Positions 1-9,689 of a stretch of 64,000 bases of DNA are shown here, one piece after another (the first letter of the stretch is position 1; each line of letters starts with the position of its first letter). This DNA comes from Nemopilema nomurai (Eukaryota > Cnidaria > Scyphozoa > Rhizostomeae > Rhizostomatidae). Under the pieces are notes generated by a model. That model searched no databases. It worked only from the letters and a program-made list of their open reading frames with translations, and was not told the origin of the DNA. Made by a program: the position numbers and the translations under genes. The DNA is taken from assembly GCA_003864495.1 (NCBI GenBank), contig ML133411.1, positions 953,237 to 1,017,236 on the forward strand. Reading direction: 5' to 3'.

Positions 1-69
1 TCTAAACAAAGTTTTCATCATGGCGTGAAGACTGTGCAACTCTTATGGAGAAAAATCAGCACAACATTC

Positions 70-688
70 TTACAAAGAAATATTTTGGACAAACAACAAA
101 ACTCCTATCCCTTCTAACTCACGTACTGCAAAAGGGTGAAGATGATGTTGCAGACAAGCTTGAGATTTATATCTCCAAATATGGAGATGGTGAATGCAAA
201 CTGGGTCTTGCAATTCACGACTCGTTTTTTGCGCTCTTCGAACACGCTTAGGATTACCACTACCACCATCTCCTTTTATAGGTTTATCTAGTCTACCATG
301 TCTACCGGTATATGCCTTGGAGCTTATTACCCTTCTCCTACCTCTCCTACCGCTCTTCTTAACAGGGGCACCTGCCTTGCTCACCCTGGCATCAGCGATA
401 ATTGGATTTACAATTGCTTTCTTAACAACTGGGTTTGCAATAACCTTTTTAGCAACATCGCTTGCAACTGCACCAACACTAGTTTCTATTTCCTTTACAA
501 CATTCTTTCCAATTCTATCAATTGAAGTTTGTGCAGCTTTTTAACTACATTTTTAGCATTTTCACCTGCCATTATTTGCTTAATCGCCTTCACGCCCTGC
601 TTTTTCAATACAGGTGCTACTTTTTTCTTTAACACAGGGACTACTTTTTTCTTTAACATAGGGACTACTTTTTTCTTGATGTTGCCAT
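70..688 (-). pseudogene. Lys/Arg-rich basic protein, virus-core-like, frameshifted
   Basis: The minus strand opens at an ATG at 688 and reads three tandem copies of a short VVP-LKKK-type segment, then a region rich in KK and VVKK, then an Arg-rich tract (RRGRRR, KRVRRAQK). The reading frame changes inside a T-run at 538-542, so the protein is in two pieces. Repeated basic stretches of this kind occur in the DNA-packaging proteins of Polinton/adintovirus-like elements, which are common in cnidarian genomes; that link is inference from composition and not a motif match. The last 40 or so codons look random and the true end may lie earlier. A plus-strand frame at 45-251 overlaps it and is equally unassigned. 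The piece ends abruptly against the BEL fragment at about 690. Confidence 0.35.
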
Positions 689-689
689 A

Positions 690-2277
690 GAAAGGAGGAA
701 GGTAGTTGTGATAAGTGCAGCACTGGTAGGAGACCAGAGATTAAACAATGTTGTTGATATAAATAGGTTCAGCAACCTTGGTAAGTTATCGAGGGTGACT
801 GCTTGGATAAAAAAGTTCATAAGCAACTTGAAAGCAATAAGAGAGGGGCAAGGAATTAACCTGGATAACCTAAGTGTTGAGGATATCCAAGATGCAGATA
901 CAGAATTGATAAAAGGTGCACAGAAACAGTTGAATGGAGAAGGTAAATTCAAGAAAACCAAGTAGAGCCTACTGATTTGTGAAAATAATGGGGTCCTTGT
1001 TTGTAAAGGTAGACTGGAGAACACAGAATTGGAGTTAGAAGCTAAGTTTCCAATCATACTTCCAAAGGAAAACAAGTTTACTGAACTTGTCATTCAGGAT
1101 TGTCACATCAAAGTGCATCATGGTGGTGTAAGATCAACATTAGCTGAATTAAGATCAAGCGGTGAAAGGGAGACAGTGTATTGAGAAGGTTATATAATCT
1201 TGTTTTCTTTGCAGCAGACATGAAGGAAAACCTTTAAGTCCCTCACCAGAAGCAGCTCTACCAGAATTTCGTGTAACACAAGCCCAGCTATTCAACCGAG
1301 TTGGAGTGGATTTTGCTGGGCCATTTCTTGTAAATGGAATGAAAGCATATTTAGCCTTATTTTCTTGTTGTGTTACGAGAGCATTACACTTGGAGCTAGT
1401 ACCCGATAGGAACACTGCTACATTTGTCAACTGTTTTCGTCCATTCTGTTCATGTAGGGGCACTCCTCATATTGTTGTATCAGATAATGATAAATTATCT
1501 GCCTTCAAGGCCACTTCTAATTGTTTCAAACCTTGTTAAAGGACTCGAAATTTCAAGATTTCCTAATTTCTAAACGCATAGATTGGCAGTTAAACATGGG
1601 AAGAAGCCCATGGTGGGGTGGATTTTTCGAGAGATCTGCAAAACGCTATGCTAGAAAGGTACTAGGGAACGCCAAGATCACCTTTGACGAGCTAAGTACT
1701 GTATTGTCAGAGATAGAATGTACGTTGAACTCTAGACCCTTAATGTATGTGTATGTAATGTATCCTAAGTAAATTTGATGCTGTAGAGCATAGTGATAAT
1801 AATAATGATAAATTGACTATCAGATTTGTTCACCTCACAAGGAAATCGACTAACTTTTGGAACAGGTGGAGCAAGGAAAACATTGCATGCTTGTGTGAGG
1901 TACACAAGATGAAAGACAGAGAACCAACCACAGTAGCTAAGGGAGATCTGGTGCCTATCCACGAAAACAATGTTAAAAGGAGGATGTGGAAGGTAGGTAT
2001 AATTGAAGAGTTAATTACAGGATCAGACGAATTTGTTAGAGGAGCAAAGGTGAGGAAACCAGGTAAAGGTAGACCGGAAATTTTGAGTCGTCCGGTGCAG
2101 AAACTCTATCCTCGCGAATGTGCAGGTGTGGAGCGTGTGAGGAGTAAAGAGGACGAGTGACAGTTAAATGAAAATAGAGTTAATCATAAGATAACGAGCC
2201 AGGTGCAGAGCAGACCTACCCGTGCAGCGGCTAAGGATGCGCGTTGTAAGACCCAAATTATGCTTGACTCCTTATGA
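690..2277 (+). pseudogene. BEL/Pao retrotransposon pol, integrase end, broken
   Basis: Several plus-strand pieces together give the C-terminal half of a BEL/Pao pol: an RNase H/integrase linker (708-965), an H2C2-like integrase entry (VHHGGVR, about 1112-1135), the catalytic core with DFAGPF at 1309-1326 and a second Asp in VSDND near 1479, the WWGGFFER segment at 1612-1635, and a DUF5641-like C-terminal domain (about 1880-2130). The final words, RPTRAAAKDAR then MLDSL and TGA at 2275, are the usual end of BEL pol. At least five frameshifts or stops separate the pieces, so it cannot work. gag, protease and RT are absent: the left side is cut at about 690. Confidence 0.85.
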
Positions 2278-2281
2278 GTCA

Positions 2282-2523
2282 AGGAGGGGGGAGTGTTGGG
2301 AAAACTTGCATCTAGCAGAACCGCTTACTGCAGTTTGAAAACTTAACAAAACAACACATCATGCTGTGCTTAATAACGTAATCTATTGTATGGTTTTCAC
2401 ATAATAACCTCGTTTACAATCATTGACTCATGCAATATCTCGCACGACATGATTAATTTTGGTAGAATGTTATATACGTAATTGCCATAAAACAATTTTA
2501 GAAAATTATAACACAATAGTATT
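2282..2523 (+). other. Polypurine tract and start of a BEL 3' LTR
   Basis: Immediately after the BEL stop codon comes the purine run AAGGAGGGGGGAG (2281-2293), followed by TGTTGGG at 2294, the layout expected of a polypurine tract and the 5' edge of a 3' LTR. The LTR-like sequence is AT-rich and is cut at 2523 by the palindrome. No second LTR is in the window, so the boundaries rest on position only. Confidence 0.45.
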
Positions 2524-3052
2524 AGACTAGCCCCCAAAACCCCGCTGCGCGGGCTTAAAACCCCTTCTGTGGGAATAGAATTGCCCCTTAAAACCAACCC
2601 AAAAACAAAATAGACATGTTAGCCTCGGCAAGACAAGAGCCTCGCATCGAGAGCAAGAATGACGTAATGCACAGCCACGCACCGCACACTTGAAACGAAA
2701 GTTGTCAACGACAAAATGACTCGCCATCCTTCGCGTGCATCACTCGCACTCATGTGACAATCGCTAGGACGGGGTTCGCAAAAGATAAAGGGATGAGGCT
2801 CCCCCGTCCTAGCGATTGTCACATGAGTGCGAGTGATGCACGCGAAGGATGGCGAGTCATTTTGTCGTTGACAACTTTCGTTTCAAGTGTGCGGTGCGTG
2901 GCTGTGCATTACGTCATTCTTGCTCTCGATGCGAGGCTCTTGTCTTGCCGAGGCTAACATGTCTATTTTGTTTTTGGGGTAGTTTTAAGGGGCAATTCTA
3001 TTCCCACAGAAGGGGTTTTAAGCCCTTGCAGCGGGGTTTTGGGGGCTAGTCT
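2524..3052. repeat. 529-bp near-perfect palindrome (foldback element)
   Basis: Two arms of 251 bp (2524-2774 and 2802-3052) are inverted copies with only about five mismatches, around a 27-bp spacer. Outer ends read AGACTAGCCCCC and GGGGGCTAGTCT. The arms contain short open frames that are mirror images on the two strands (about 66 residues each); these follow from the palindrome and are not treated as genes. A diverged single arm of the same family lies at 36301-36545, so it is a dispersed family and probably a foldback/MITE-type element. A possible target duplication is CTAG, but the target is itself palindromic, so this cannot be settled here. Confidence 0.85.
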
Positions 3053-3870
3053 CCTGTTTTACCAATATACTGTTTATCTATGGTGAGAGTTTTCTTCAAA
3101 GTTTTACTGGAATATATTCTATTTTAGTGACAGGGTTTATCGTGAACCTAAATATCAAATGATTTTAATTACGCACAGCCATCGATTTCATTTACATAAC
3201 CTTATACATTTTTTTTGCAACGCATATTTTTTTCAGTAAATATTTGGGCGAGCACGCTCGGAGGGGGCGTTTGGAGTGAATCGTTTTTCAAGTCACTTTT
3301 AGCCTCACTGCTCTATGTTTTTGAACTTTGTGCGCCAAAAGCAGTAGTAAATGTTTTCAGAACCAAGGTTTGAGATGTAGAGTCGTAATGCTTCAATTCT
3401 TGGCCGACTTCGGTTACTTGCACATGCAAGACCGAGTGCACGTCCCATTGCAGTTTCATGGTGTCCAGAGGCGGCAATCAATCAAGTTGACAACTCGTTA
3501 ATGTTAACACCCTTCAAGGAATCTTGTTCCAGCGAGTCATGGGGCCAAGCGACCGCCGCAAGAAACAAACAACACGACATGACAACTTCCTACTTGGCAA
3601 GTCCGAAGAAGCCGACACTAAAAACTTGCTTCGTTGGCCGTTTTGGAAAATATTGGGGGTAGATTGCACTGCCAATGTTTTTCTCAAAGTTTTAGAAAAT
3701 GTGGGCGGATTAAGCTTAGAATCGTTTGAGGGTTACCCTGTCAATTCTCCATCGAAGAACAGTTGACCACAAAAAAAATCTCCATGTTTTAGCTGATCAA
3801 CCTGAAGTGAAGCAAGTTTAAAAGGCTTTGTTCTTAGACCTTTTCGACGTCTAAATTGATTCCTATGTTG
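3053..3870 (+). repeat. Dispersed repeat R1, copy a
   Basis: This stretch aligns over its whole length with the reverse complement of 32871-34230. Shared landmarks include AATATCAAATGATTTTAA (3150-3170), TTTTTCAAGTCACTTTT (3284-3300), CAGTTTCATGGTGTCCAGAG (about 3450) and the AGATTGCACTGCCAATG region (about 3661). Copy a is about 0.8 kb and copy b about 1.36 kb because b has roughly 0.5 kb of extra sequence. Divergence is high (many small indels), so the family is old. No protein-coding capacity was recognised; the 80-codon frame at 3524-3766 is not conserved in copy b. Confidence 0.75.
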
Positions 3871-4669
3871 CCCCTGAACCGGCTCTATTTGAACAATGCA
3901 CGACTGGCGAATTTTCTAAATCTGTTAAATCTGACAGTGCGAAGCCTGCCCTTTAGTTCTTGCAAAGTTTATAGTGGAGAATCACTGCCAATCCTAGTTA
4001 CTTTTACAGACAAAAACTGAAAAACCTCGTCAATCCAATCGATTTTAGTTTAAATGACTTCGGGGGCTCTGCCATGCCGAAAAGCGACCCCTTGGCCAAC
4101 ACACAAACATAAAAATTGCCACGTAGTTATTTTCATCTTCTCTCGGGCTTTCTAGATAGCTCTGTCACGTTTTCAACCGTCCTATGGAAAAGCTTTTTGC
4201 TCATTTAGCTCGCTACGCTGTCGTAAAAGTTTAGTGTAATTTAAAGAAAACACCGTGACACGAAATCTCTAACCTACAAAATGAAACTTAGCACACATGA
4301 AAACTGCCTCTGTAGCGGCCAAAAACTGACTATTGCTACCAATAGGCACCAAATTAGTTCTACAGTTTCAGAAATCTCAACAACACAAAAGAAAAAGCGC
4401 CAGAATGAGTAAACGTCGAATCGAAAACCATGCATCGTCATCCACCAAGAAAATTAAATACATACAACATAAAAACGTAGGGTTTTAAAGTTCGTACGGT
4501 AGTCTCTCGTCTATTAAAACGGAGTTCTTGCTCTTCCTTTCTTCGTCCCAACACGGCAACAGTGGATAACATTCGACGCCATGCCATGACCCTGCAAGCA
4601 AGGAAAACTCGTTAGAAGCGAGGTCTGCCAAAAACGCAATCGTAAAAGGCCAAAAAAAAGCAGCAGTCA
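3871..4669. other. Non-coding, nothing recognised
   Basis: About 800 bases of AT-rich DNA with no convincing frame, splice structure, inverted repeat or RNA motif. It may be the unmatched remainder of R1 or of the element carrying the tandem array that follows. Confidence 0.5.
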
Positions 4670-5900
4670 CTGATTTTAGAATGCATCAAACATGTTGTTT
4701 ACTGCCAAAGCTATTCAGAATGAAAAACACCCTCGAGGGCTGGCGGAAGGAGTCAACAGGACAAACAGCCAGGTGCGAAAATCTAGCAAAAAATCCAATT
4801 CTTCGAAAAAAGAACCAGAAAAACAACGAAAACGACAAACTTGAAGCAACACAACAAACTTACTTTGATTCGATTTGAGGGCACGAAGTTTTCAGCATTT
4901 TGAAGTCAGCGAGAGGGCGTACCTGCCGTTCCCACGTTGTTGCTACCGCGAGTTTCGGCTCGATTTCTCTCTAAAAAAAAAAAAGCCAAAATCAAACCTC
5001 CGTAACATCATTAAAGAAGTTAATCGATTGATTATCAGAAATTTCCCTAAAAGCAAGTTAGCTAGGTATTTAGAGCAATTTAGAGTGAAAAACGCCCTCG
5101 GGGCATGGCGGAAGGAGGTCAACAGGTCAACGGCCAGGTGCAAAAACCACGCACAAAAGCTAGTTTCTCGAGAGAGAAAAACCAGGAAAACGGCGATCAT
5201 AATGCAACAAAACAAACTTACTTTGATTTAGAGGGCACGAAGTTTTCAGCATTTTCAAGTCAGCGAGAGGGCGTACCTGCCGTTCCCCACGTTGCTGCTG
5301 CCGCGAGTTTTGGCTCGATTTCTCTCTAAAAAAGGAAAAAAGCCAGAAATCAAACCTCCTGTAACATCATTAAAGAAGTTAATCGATTGATTATCAGAAA
5401 TTTCCCTGAAAGCAAGTTAGCTAGGTATTTAGAGCAATTTAGAGTGAAAAAGCCCTCGGGGCATGGCGGAAGGAGGTCAACAGGTCAACGGCCAGGTGCA
5501 AAAACCACGCACAAAAGCTAGTTTCTCGAGAGAACAACCAGAAAAACGGCGATCATAATGCAACAAAACAAACTTACTTTGATTCGTTCTAGAGGGCACG
5601 ACAAAGTTTTCAGCATTTCGTAGCCAGCGAGAGAGCCAGGTGGGGGCGTGCCTGAAGTTTCTCGTGAATTTTTCTTCTGCCACTGCGAGTTTCGGCTCGA
5701 TTTTTCACCTAAAATGAGGAAAAAGCATGAAAATCAAATCTCATTTAGCATCATTTTAAATAAGCAATCAATTCAGCATTCAGAAAACATCCTCGAAAGC
5801 AGGCAAGCTCGTCGATAGCAAATTTTTCGTGGCGGTTGGAAGCTACCCCAGCGTGGGGTGTATTGGAAAAATCGTCAAAAAAGCACGGAAATTAAGTTTA
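4670..5900. repeat. Tandem array, about 3.5 units of ~360 bp
   Basis: The landmark TGGCGGAAGGAG recurs at 4741, 5106 and 5464, giving periods of 365 and 358 bp. Within each unit the order is: TGGCGGAAGG, ACAGCCAGGTGC, CAAACTTACTTTGATT, AAGTTTTCAGCATTT, CGAGTTTCGGCTCGATTT, an A-run, then GTTAATCGATTGATTATCAG. A fourth, degenerate unit runs from about 5570 to 5900. Units 2 and 3 are nearly identical. On the minus strand each unit has a pyrimidine-rich AG acceptor followed by good GT donors, so it could behave as a small exon, but no long frame is conserved. Confidence 0.85.
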
Positions 5901-6780
5901 GCATCATTAGAAATATCATCAGATCGAAAGAAGAAACGAAAAGTACTTACTTAAGGCAGTAAGGCAGCTTTCCACGGCGAAATTCGCAAAAAACGCAGCA
6001 GCACAGTGCACGACCACGACCGGTAATAATGAGCACGTCCAATCCGCACGGGTAGCAAGCACGAAATGACCCCTGCCTTGTCCCGAGCACGCTGTTGTTC
6101 TCTACTACCGATCTACGCCTCGGTGCTCTGCTGCGACACGTCACTCACGTCGGCAACTTGCATTTCGATTGGTGGAAGAGGACTCTCTTTTGTCCCCAAA
6201 CAATGGAGGGCTGCAGAGCGAGACACGTGACCGGGGCAAGCTCGGTCGATCGAGGGCAAGAAAATTTTCTCCCTTCGGCCTGGAAATCGCGAATCGAAGC
6301 AAAAACACGGCGAATTTTGAAAAAACGCTTGCGAATTTTAGGAAAAAAACCAGACATCTAAAAAGAGGTACTCTTGGCGAACCGTACCGCTAGGAAAGGG
6401 GGAACGTGGCACGCACCGTTCGGGAGCCAGAGCTCGGAGAAGGCGGACGACAGGCGAGCGGCGCTCAGAAACATGGCAATGTCCACTAAAAATAACGAAA
6501 ATTTTGGAAAAAAAACCAGCCACGATCGAATACGAATGCTTGCCGAATCCGTGGGTAAAAAAACGGGGAGAGCTGGTCGAACGGTGGGGGCAGGAGGGCG
6601 TCGAGAAGGCGGTCGAAACGACCCTCCCTCGGAAAAGATGGCGATTTTCTCAAAAATGGCGCACGCTTTTCGGGAAAAAACCTCAAACGATATCGTAGGA
6701 AGGATCCGGGAAGAAGCTGGAAAAAGAATTTTCGAAATCGGACCAGCCGTTTAGGAGCCTTTTCCCGTCAATTTGGTAGA
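5901..6780. other. GC-richer, CpG-rich non-coding region
   Basis: This block is clearly richer in G, C and CpG than its surroundings and contains CCAAT-type motifs (GATTGG at 6168) and TGACGTG-like sites, as a promoter region might. Long open frames exist on both strands (plus 6374-6754, minus 6486-6686) but they are basic and low in complexity. A weak ~170-bp periodicity is visible: a GAAAATTTT-(G)AAAAAACC core recurs near 6310-6350, 6490-6520 and 6660-6690. I treat the frames as products of base composition. A diffuse CpG-rich repeat is as likely as a promoter. Confidence 0.4.
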
Positions 6781-7521
6781 GGTCGAGAACAAAAGATTGT
6801 TGCTAGGCGACGTTAAAATTTTAGTATAGGTAGATTGGTTGCCGGTGTACTCTTTCTTTATTTTGATTGGCTTATATTTTAGTAGCATTTCGTATTTCCT
6901 CGTTGACTAACATAAAAACCTCATGTGAATCAGGAGTAGGCGGTAGACACGTGAGGTTGTAAGAAGAAAATGGAGGTCTACGAGATTTGAAATCAAGTTT
7001 TTTCTCTGCGTTCATTCTTTTGTTGATGCTAAGAACTAGCGTTCTGGAGTTAAATTCTCCAATAGAATCTTTTCAATCTTCTGACCAGCTTAAACCATAA
7101 GAGGTAGCCAATATTAGCGAAATATAAAGTATAATAGGACGTTTTTGGCAAATGCGAGGAGAGGACTTACTTTGACACCAAATAAAAGATTCAGTATTGA
7201 CAACAAAGCCGAATCTTCACAATCTGTTGTAGCCACTTACCAGCACCACGTTTGGAATAGTCATTCGGCAAGCATATTTTCGCAGCATACTAACAGAAAT
7301 GGCAACTATAGTATAAAGAAGAAAACAACTCTTGATGGTTGTTAAAAACCGACGATGAAAGAATAATGAAACTTAACACGTAACAACATAGAGAAAATGA
7401 AATGAGTTTAGATATTTTGAGTGGCTCGTTCCCCGTACTTTAAGGATTTCAGAAACCCAAAAGACAATAAAGACATAATGTGAACCAAGATTTAAAAGCA
7501 GCAACTATTGGAATTGGAACA
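6781..7521. other. Non-coding, nothing recognised
   Basis: AT-rich DNA without a supported gene. A 66-codon frame at 7145-7345 has no recognisable domain. CCAAT-like GATTGG elements occur at 6832 and 6864, and GTTGCTAGGCGAC at 6799 resembles a degenerate RFX X-box, but nothing downstream shows a gene they could serve. Confidence 0.45.
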
Positions 7522-7765
7522 TTATCCCTCCCAAAAATAACATAATAAAATAACATAATTTGCAATCAAATATGGCCTGCACTTCCTTGAATATTTCATT
7601 TTCAATGACAACAAAAACCAGCGATCGAAAGCAACAGCTCTTAGTTTTTCAATAAGTTCTCGCCTTTCGTCAATTACGACCGCTTCAAGAAACTCATAAG
7701 CAATTGGTTGGTCGATTTTCCTGACATTGCACTTCTCTTCGATTTGCTTTAACTGCTTATTGATC
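7522..7765 (-). CDS. Possible exon of an unidentified protein
   Basis: I do not recognise this protein. The minus strand has a strong acceptor (TTTTTTTCCTCTAG) ending at 7766, followed by an open frame of about 80 codons that begins INKQLKQIEEKCNV and continues with an acidic, helical-looking segment (AYEFLEAVVIDERRELIEKL) before a hydrophobic tail and a stop at 7522. The composition of the first 60 residues is protein-like. No donor was found, so it would be a terminal exon, or a fragment of a longer gene whose other exons are not visible. It could also be a chance frame. Confidence 0.3.
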
Positions 7766-7979
7766 CTAGAGGAAAAAAATCTGATCAATTTTGTTCCAAT
7801 GTCCGCAATCTAGACTCGAAATTTTGACTCTAAAGCAATGAAATTTGTGAACTCAGAAAATTACTTACTGTCACGAATACCAAATATTAGATAGTTTATG
7901 ATTATCTCGCCACTCTAAACATTAAAGAAGGTAGGTAATAATACAAGCATATGGTAGCAGTTGCCACTGCGTAGCAGTG

Positions 7980-8140
7980 TCATTGTGAAGGAGGTTGTGA
8001 AAGGTGAGGAGGATACCAGCACAGTTGCTGCTGCGGAGGAGACTGCTGTGGAGGAGACGATTGTGTAAAAGGATGTCACTGTGGAGGAGGATGTCACTGT
8101 AGAGGAGGATGTCACTGTAGAGGAGGAGGATATCGTGTAG
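7980..8140. repeat. GAGGAGGATGTCACTGT minisatellite
   Basis: An 18-bp unit (GATGTCACTGTAGAGGAG) occurs three times in a row at about 8072-8125, inside a wider GAG/GTG-rich stretch from 7980. In one plus-strand frame it reads repeated acidic VTVEED, but a stop codon interrupts it, and no gene is supported. Confidence 0.7.
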
Positions 8141-8167
8141 GATGTTTCTTTTAGAAAAGAAGATGTT

Positions 8168-8330
8168 GGTGTTTTGCGCATGCGTAGCAGGTCCTATGAT
8201 TACCTATATGTACCAAGTTTCAAGTCAATCAGAGCAAGTTGAGTTTTGCGCATGCACAGTAGGTCATATGGTAATACTGATGTCAGATTTGACATCAGGG
8301 TATCTGATTACCTATAGATACCAAGTCTAT
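8168..8330. repeat. Two direct copies of a ~72-bp segment
   Basis: GTTTTGCGCATGC starts at 8170 and again at 8243, each followed by (A/G)GTAGGTC(C/A)TATG, and GATTACCTATA(T/G)(G/A)TACCAAGT follows each copy. This is a short local duplication about 72 bp apart, with an added segment in the second copy. No coding function is seen. Confidence 0.6.
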
Positions 8331-8904
8331 GTGAATAATAGATAGAGCTGATTGGTTTGTGTGAATTGGCGGGCTTTCTATGAGAAATGTTAATAATGAA
8401 GGAATCTGATTGGTTTCGAATATTTGAACTCGAGCACGTACACACTACTATTAAAGACTGAAACACAAGCAATCCACCTCTTATCACAGTTATCACAGCA
8501 GGCAAAGACGTGCTTTTTCACAGCGAAATTGAGCAGGTGATTTACCTTTACTTTCAACATTATTTAATTAAATATAGATGCATATACTTGCTTTAATTGT
8601 TTATAGTCGATTTTTTAATTACTTGCAATAGTTTTAAGGCATTTTTCTCAAATTGTTGCCTACCTGAAGCGAAATAGGCTGATAACCACGAGTCAGCACT
8701 TTGAAGTAAGGTATAGGGGTGTCGAGAGACGTCGCTGCAGGTGCCTTAGGCTATTGTGTTGATGTGCTTACAATCCTCCGTTCAATGGTTAGTACTGACT
8801 TTAGGCGGAAAATGTCGAGGCAGAAAAATTTTCCATTTGACAATTTTCCGCGGCGGAAAGGTATACTTGATCTCCATGTGCTGTTTGCTCTGCGCGAATT
8901 AGAA

Positions 8905-9681
8905 ATGGCTGCCGTGATTTTGAGGTATCTACTTATACTTCGAAAAGCTCGTATATATCGCTATTGGCTTTGGAAAAAGAGAAAACTATCGTTGTTGATG
9001 CACATACACATATAGGGGCAAATTACAGGAAGATTCCCACAACCATTAGAAGGATAATCCATGAGAAATGTCAAGCCATTTGGCACAGATTGTCAGAGCA
9101 AAATTACCTAAAAGCTCCGAGCACAGAAGCTGAGTGGAAAAGAATTGCCGGGGAATTTGAAGACCACTGGAATTTTCCCCATGCTGTAGGGGCAATTGAT
9201 GGAAAACATGTGGTTATGTTTGCGCCTGCAGGTTCTGCATCATCGTTTTTCAATTACAAAAAGAATCACAGCATCGTCCTACTGGGTGTATGTGATGCAA
9301 AATACAAATTTGTTCTTGTTGATATAGGAGATAGCGGTAGACAAAGTGATGCGATATAGACAAAGGAGCGTTTATCATAACAGCCACTTGGGATTTGCAA
9401 TCGAGAATAAAAAACTAAACATCCCTAAGGATTCTCAAATTAGACACACCAACAGAATTCTTCTCTATGTATTTGTCGGAGATGATGCCTTTGGATTGAA
9501 AATACACATGATGAAACCTTACCCCTTGACAAACTTTTCCAAAGATAAACAGATATTTAACTATAGGTTGAGTAGAGCACGAAGAGTGATTGAGAATACC
9601 TTTGGTATTGCTGCAAGAAGATTCCGTGTGTTTCACAGACCAATAATAGCATCAGAAACCAAGGGTATTAGTGTAGACTGA
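8905..9681 (+). pseudogene. PIF/Harbinger transposase (DDE_4 type), broken
   Basis: The frame from ATG 8905 gives a short basic start (MAAVILRYLLILRK), then an internal deletion, then the DDE domain: IIHEKCQAIW (about 9056), VGAIDGKHVV with the first catalytic Asp (9187-9216), FVLVDIGDSGR with the second (9312-9345), VGDDAFGL with a further Asp (9476-9499), and RVIENTFGIAARRFR with the catalytic Glu (9583-9627). A frameshift at about 9345 separates the first two Asp motifs from the rest, and the helix-turn-helix region is missing. Harbinger proteins are normally about 350-400 residues; this is a remnant. I found no TIRs around it. Confidence 0.85.
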
Positions 9682-9689
9682 AAGTTTTC

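Noticed and set aside
2527..3049. Four ~66-codon frames in the palindrome (both strands)
   Set aside because: They are mirror images forced by the inverted arms and have no independent support; such frames are a common source of false gene models.
4670..5900. Spliced-leader RNA or 5S rRNA tandem array
   Set aside because: The ~360-bp period and the GTAAGT motifs suggested it, but there is no Sm-binding site, no stem-loop set of the right kind and no 5S internal promoter.
6374..6754. 126-codon plus-strand frame
   Set aside because: Basic, low-complexity, overlapped by an equally long antisense frame in CpG-rich DNA; no domain.
6799..6811. RFX X-box regulatory site
   Set aside because: GTTGCTAGGCGAC differs from the consensus at two places and no gene follows.
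9415..9636. Antisense frames over Harbinger, RecQ and hAT genes
   Set aside because: They are shadows of the real genes with no domain or splice support.
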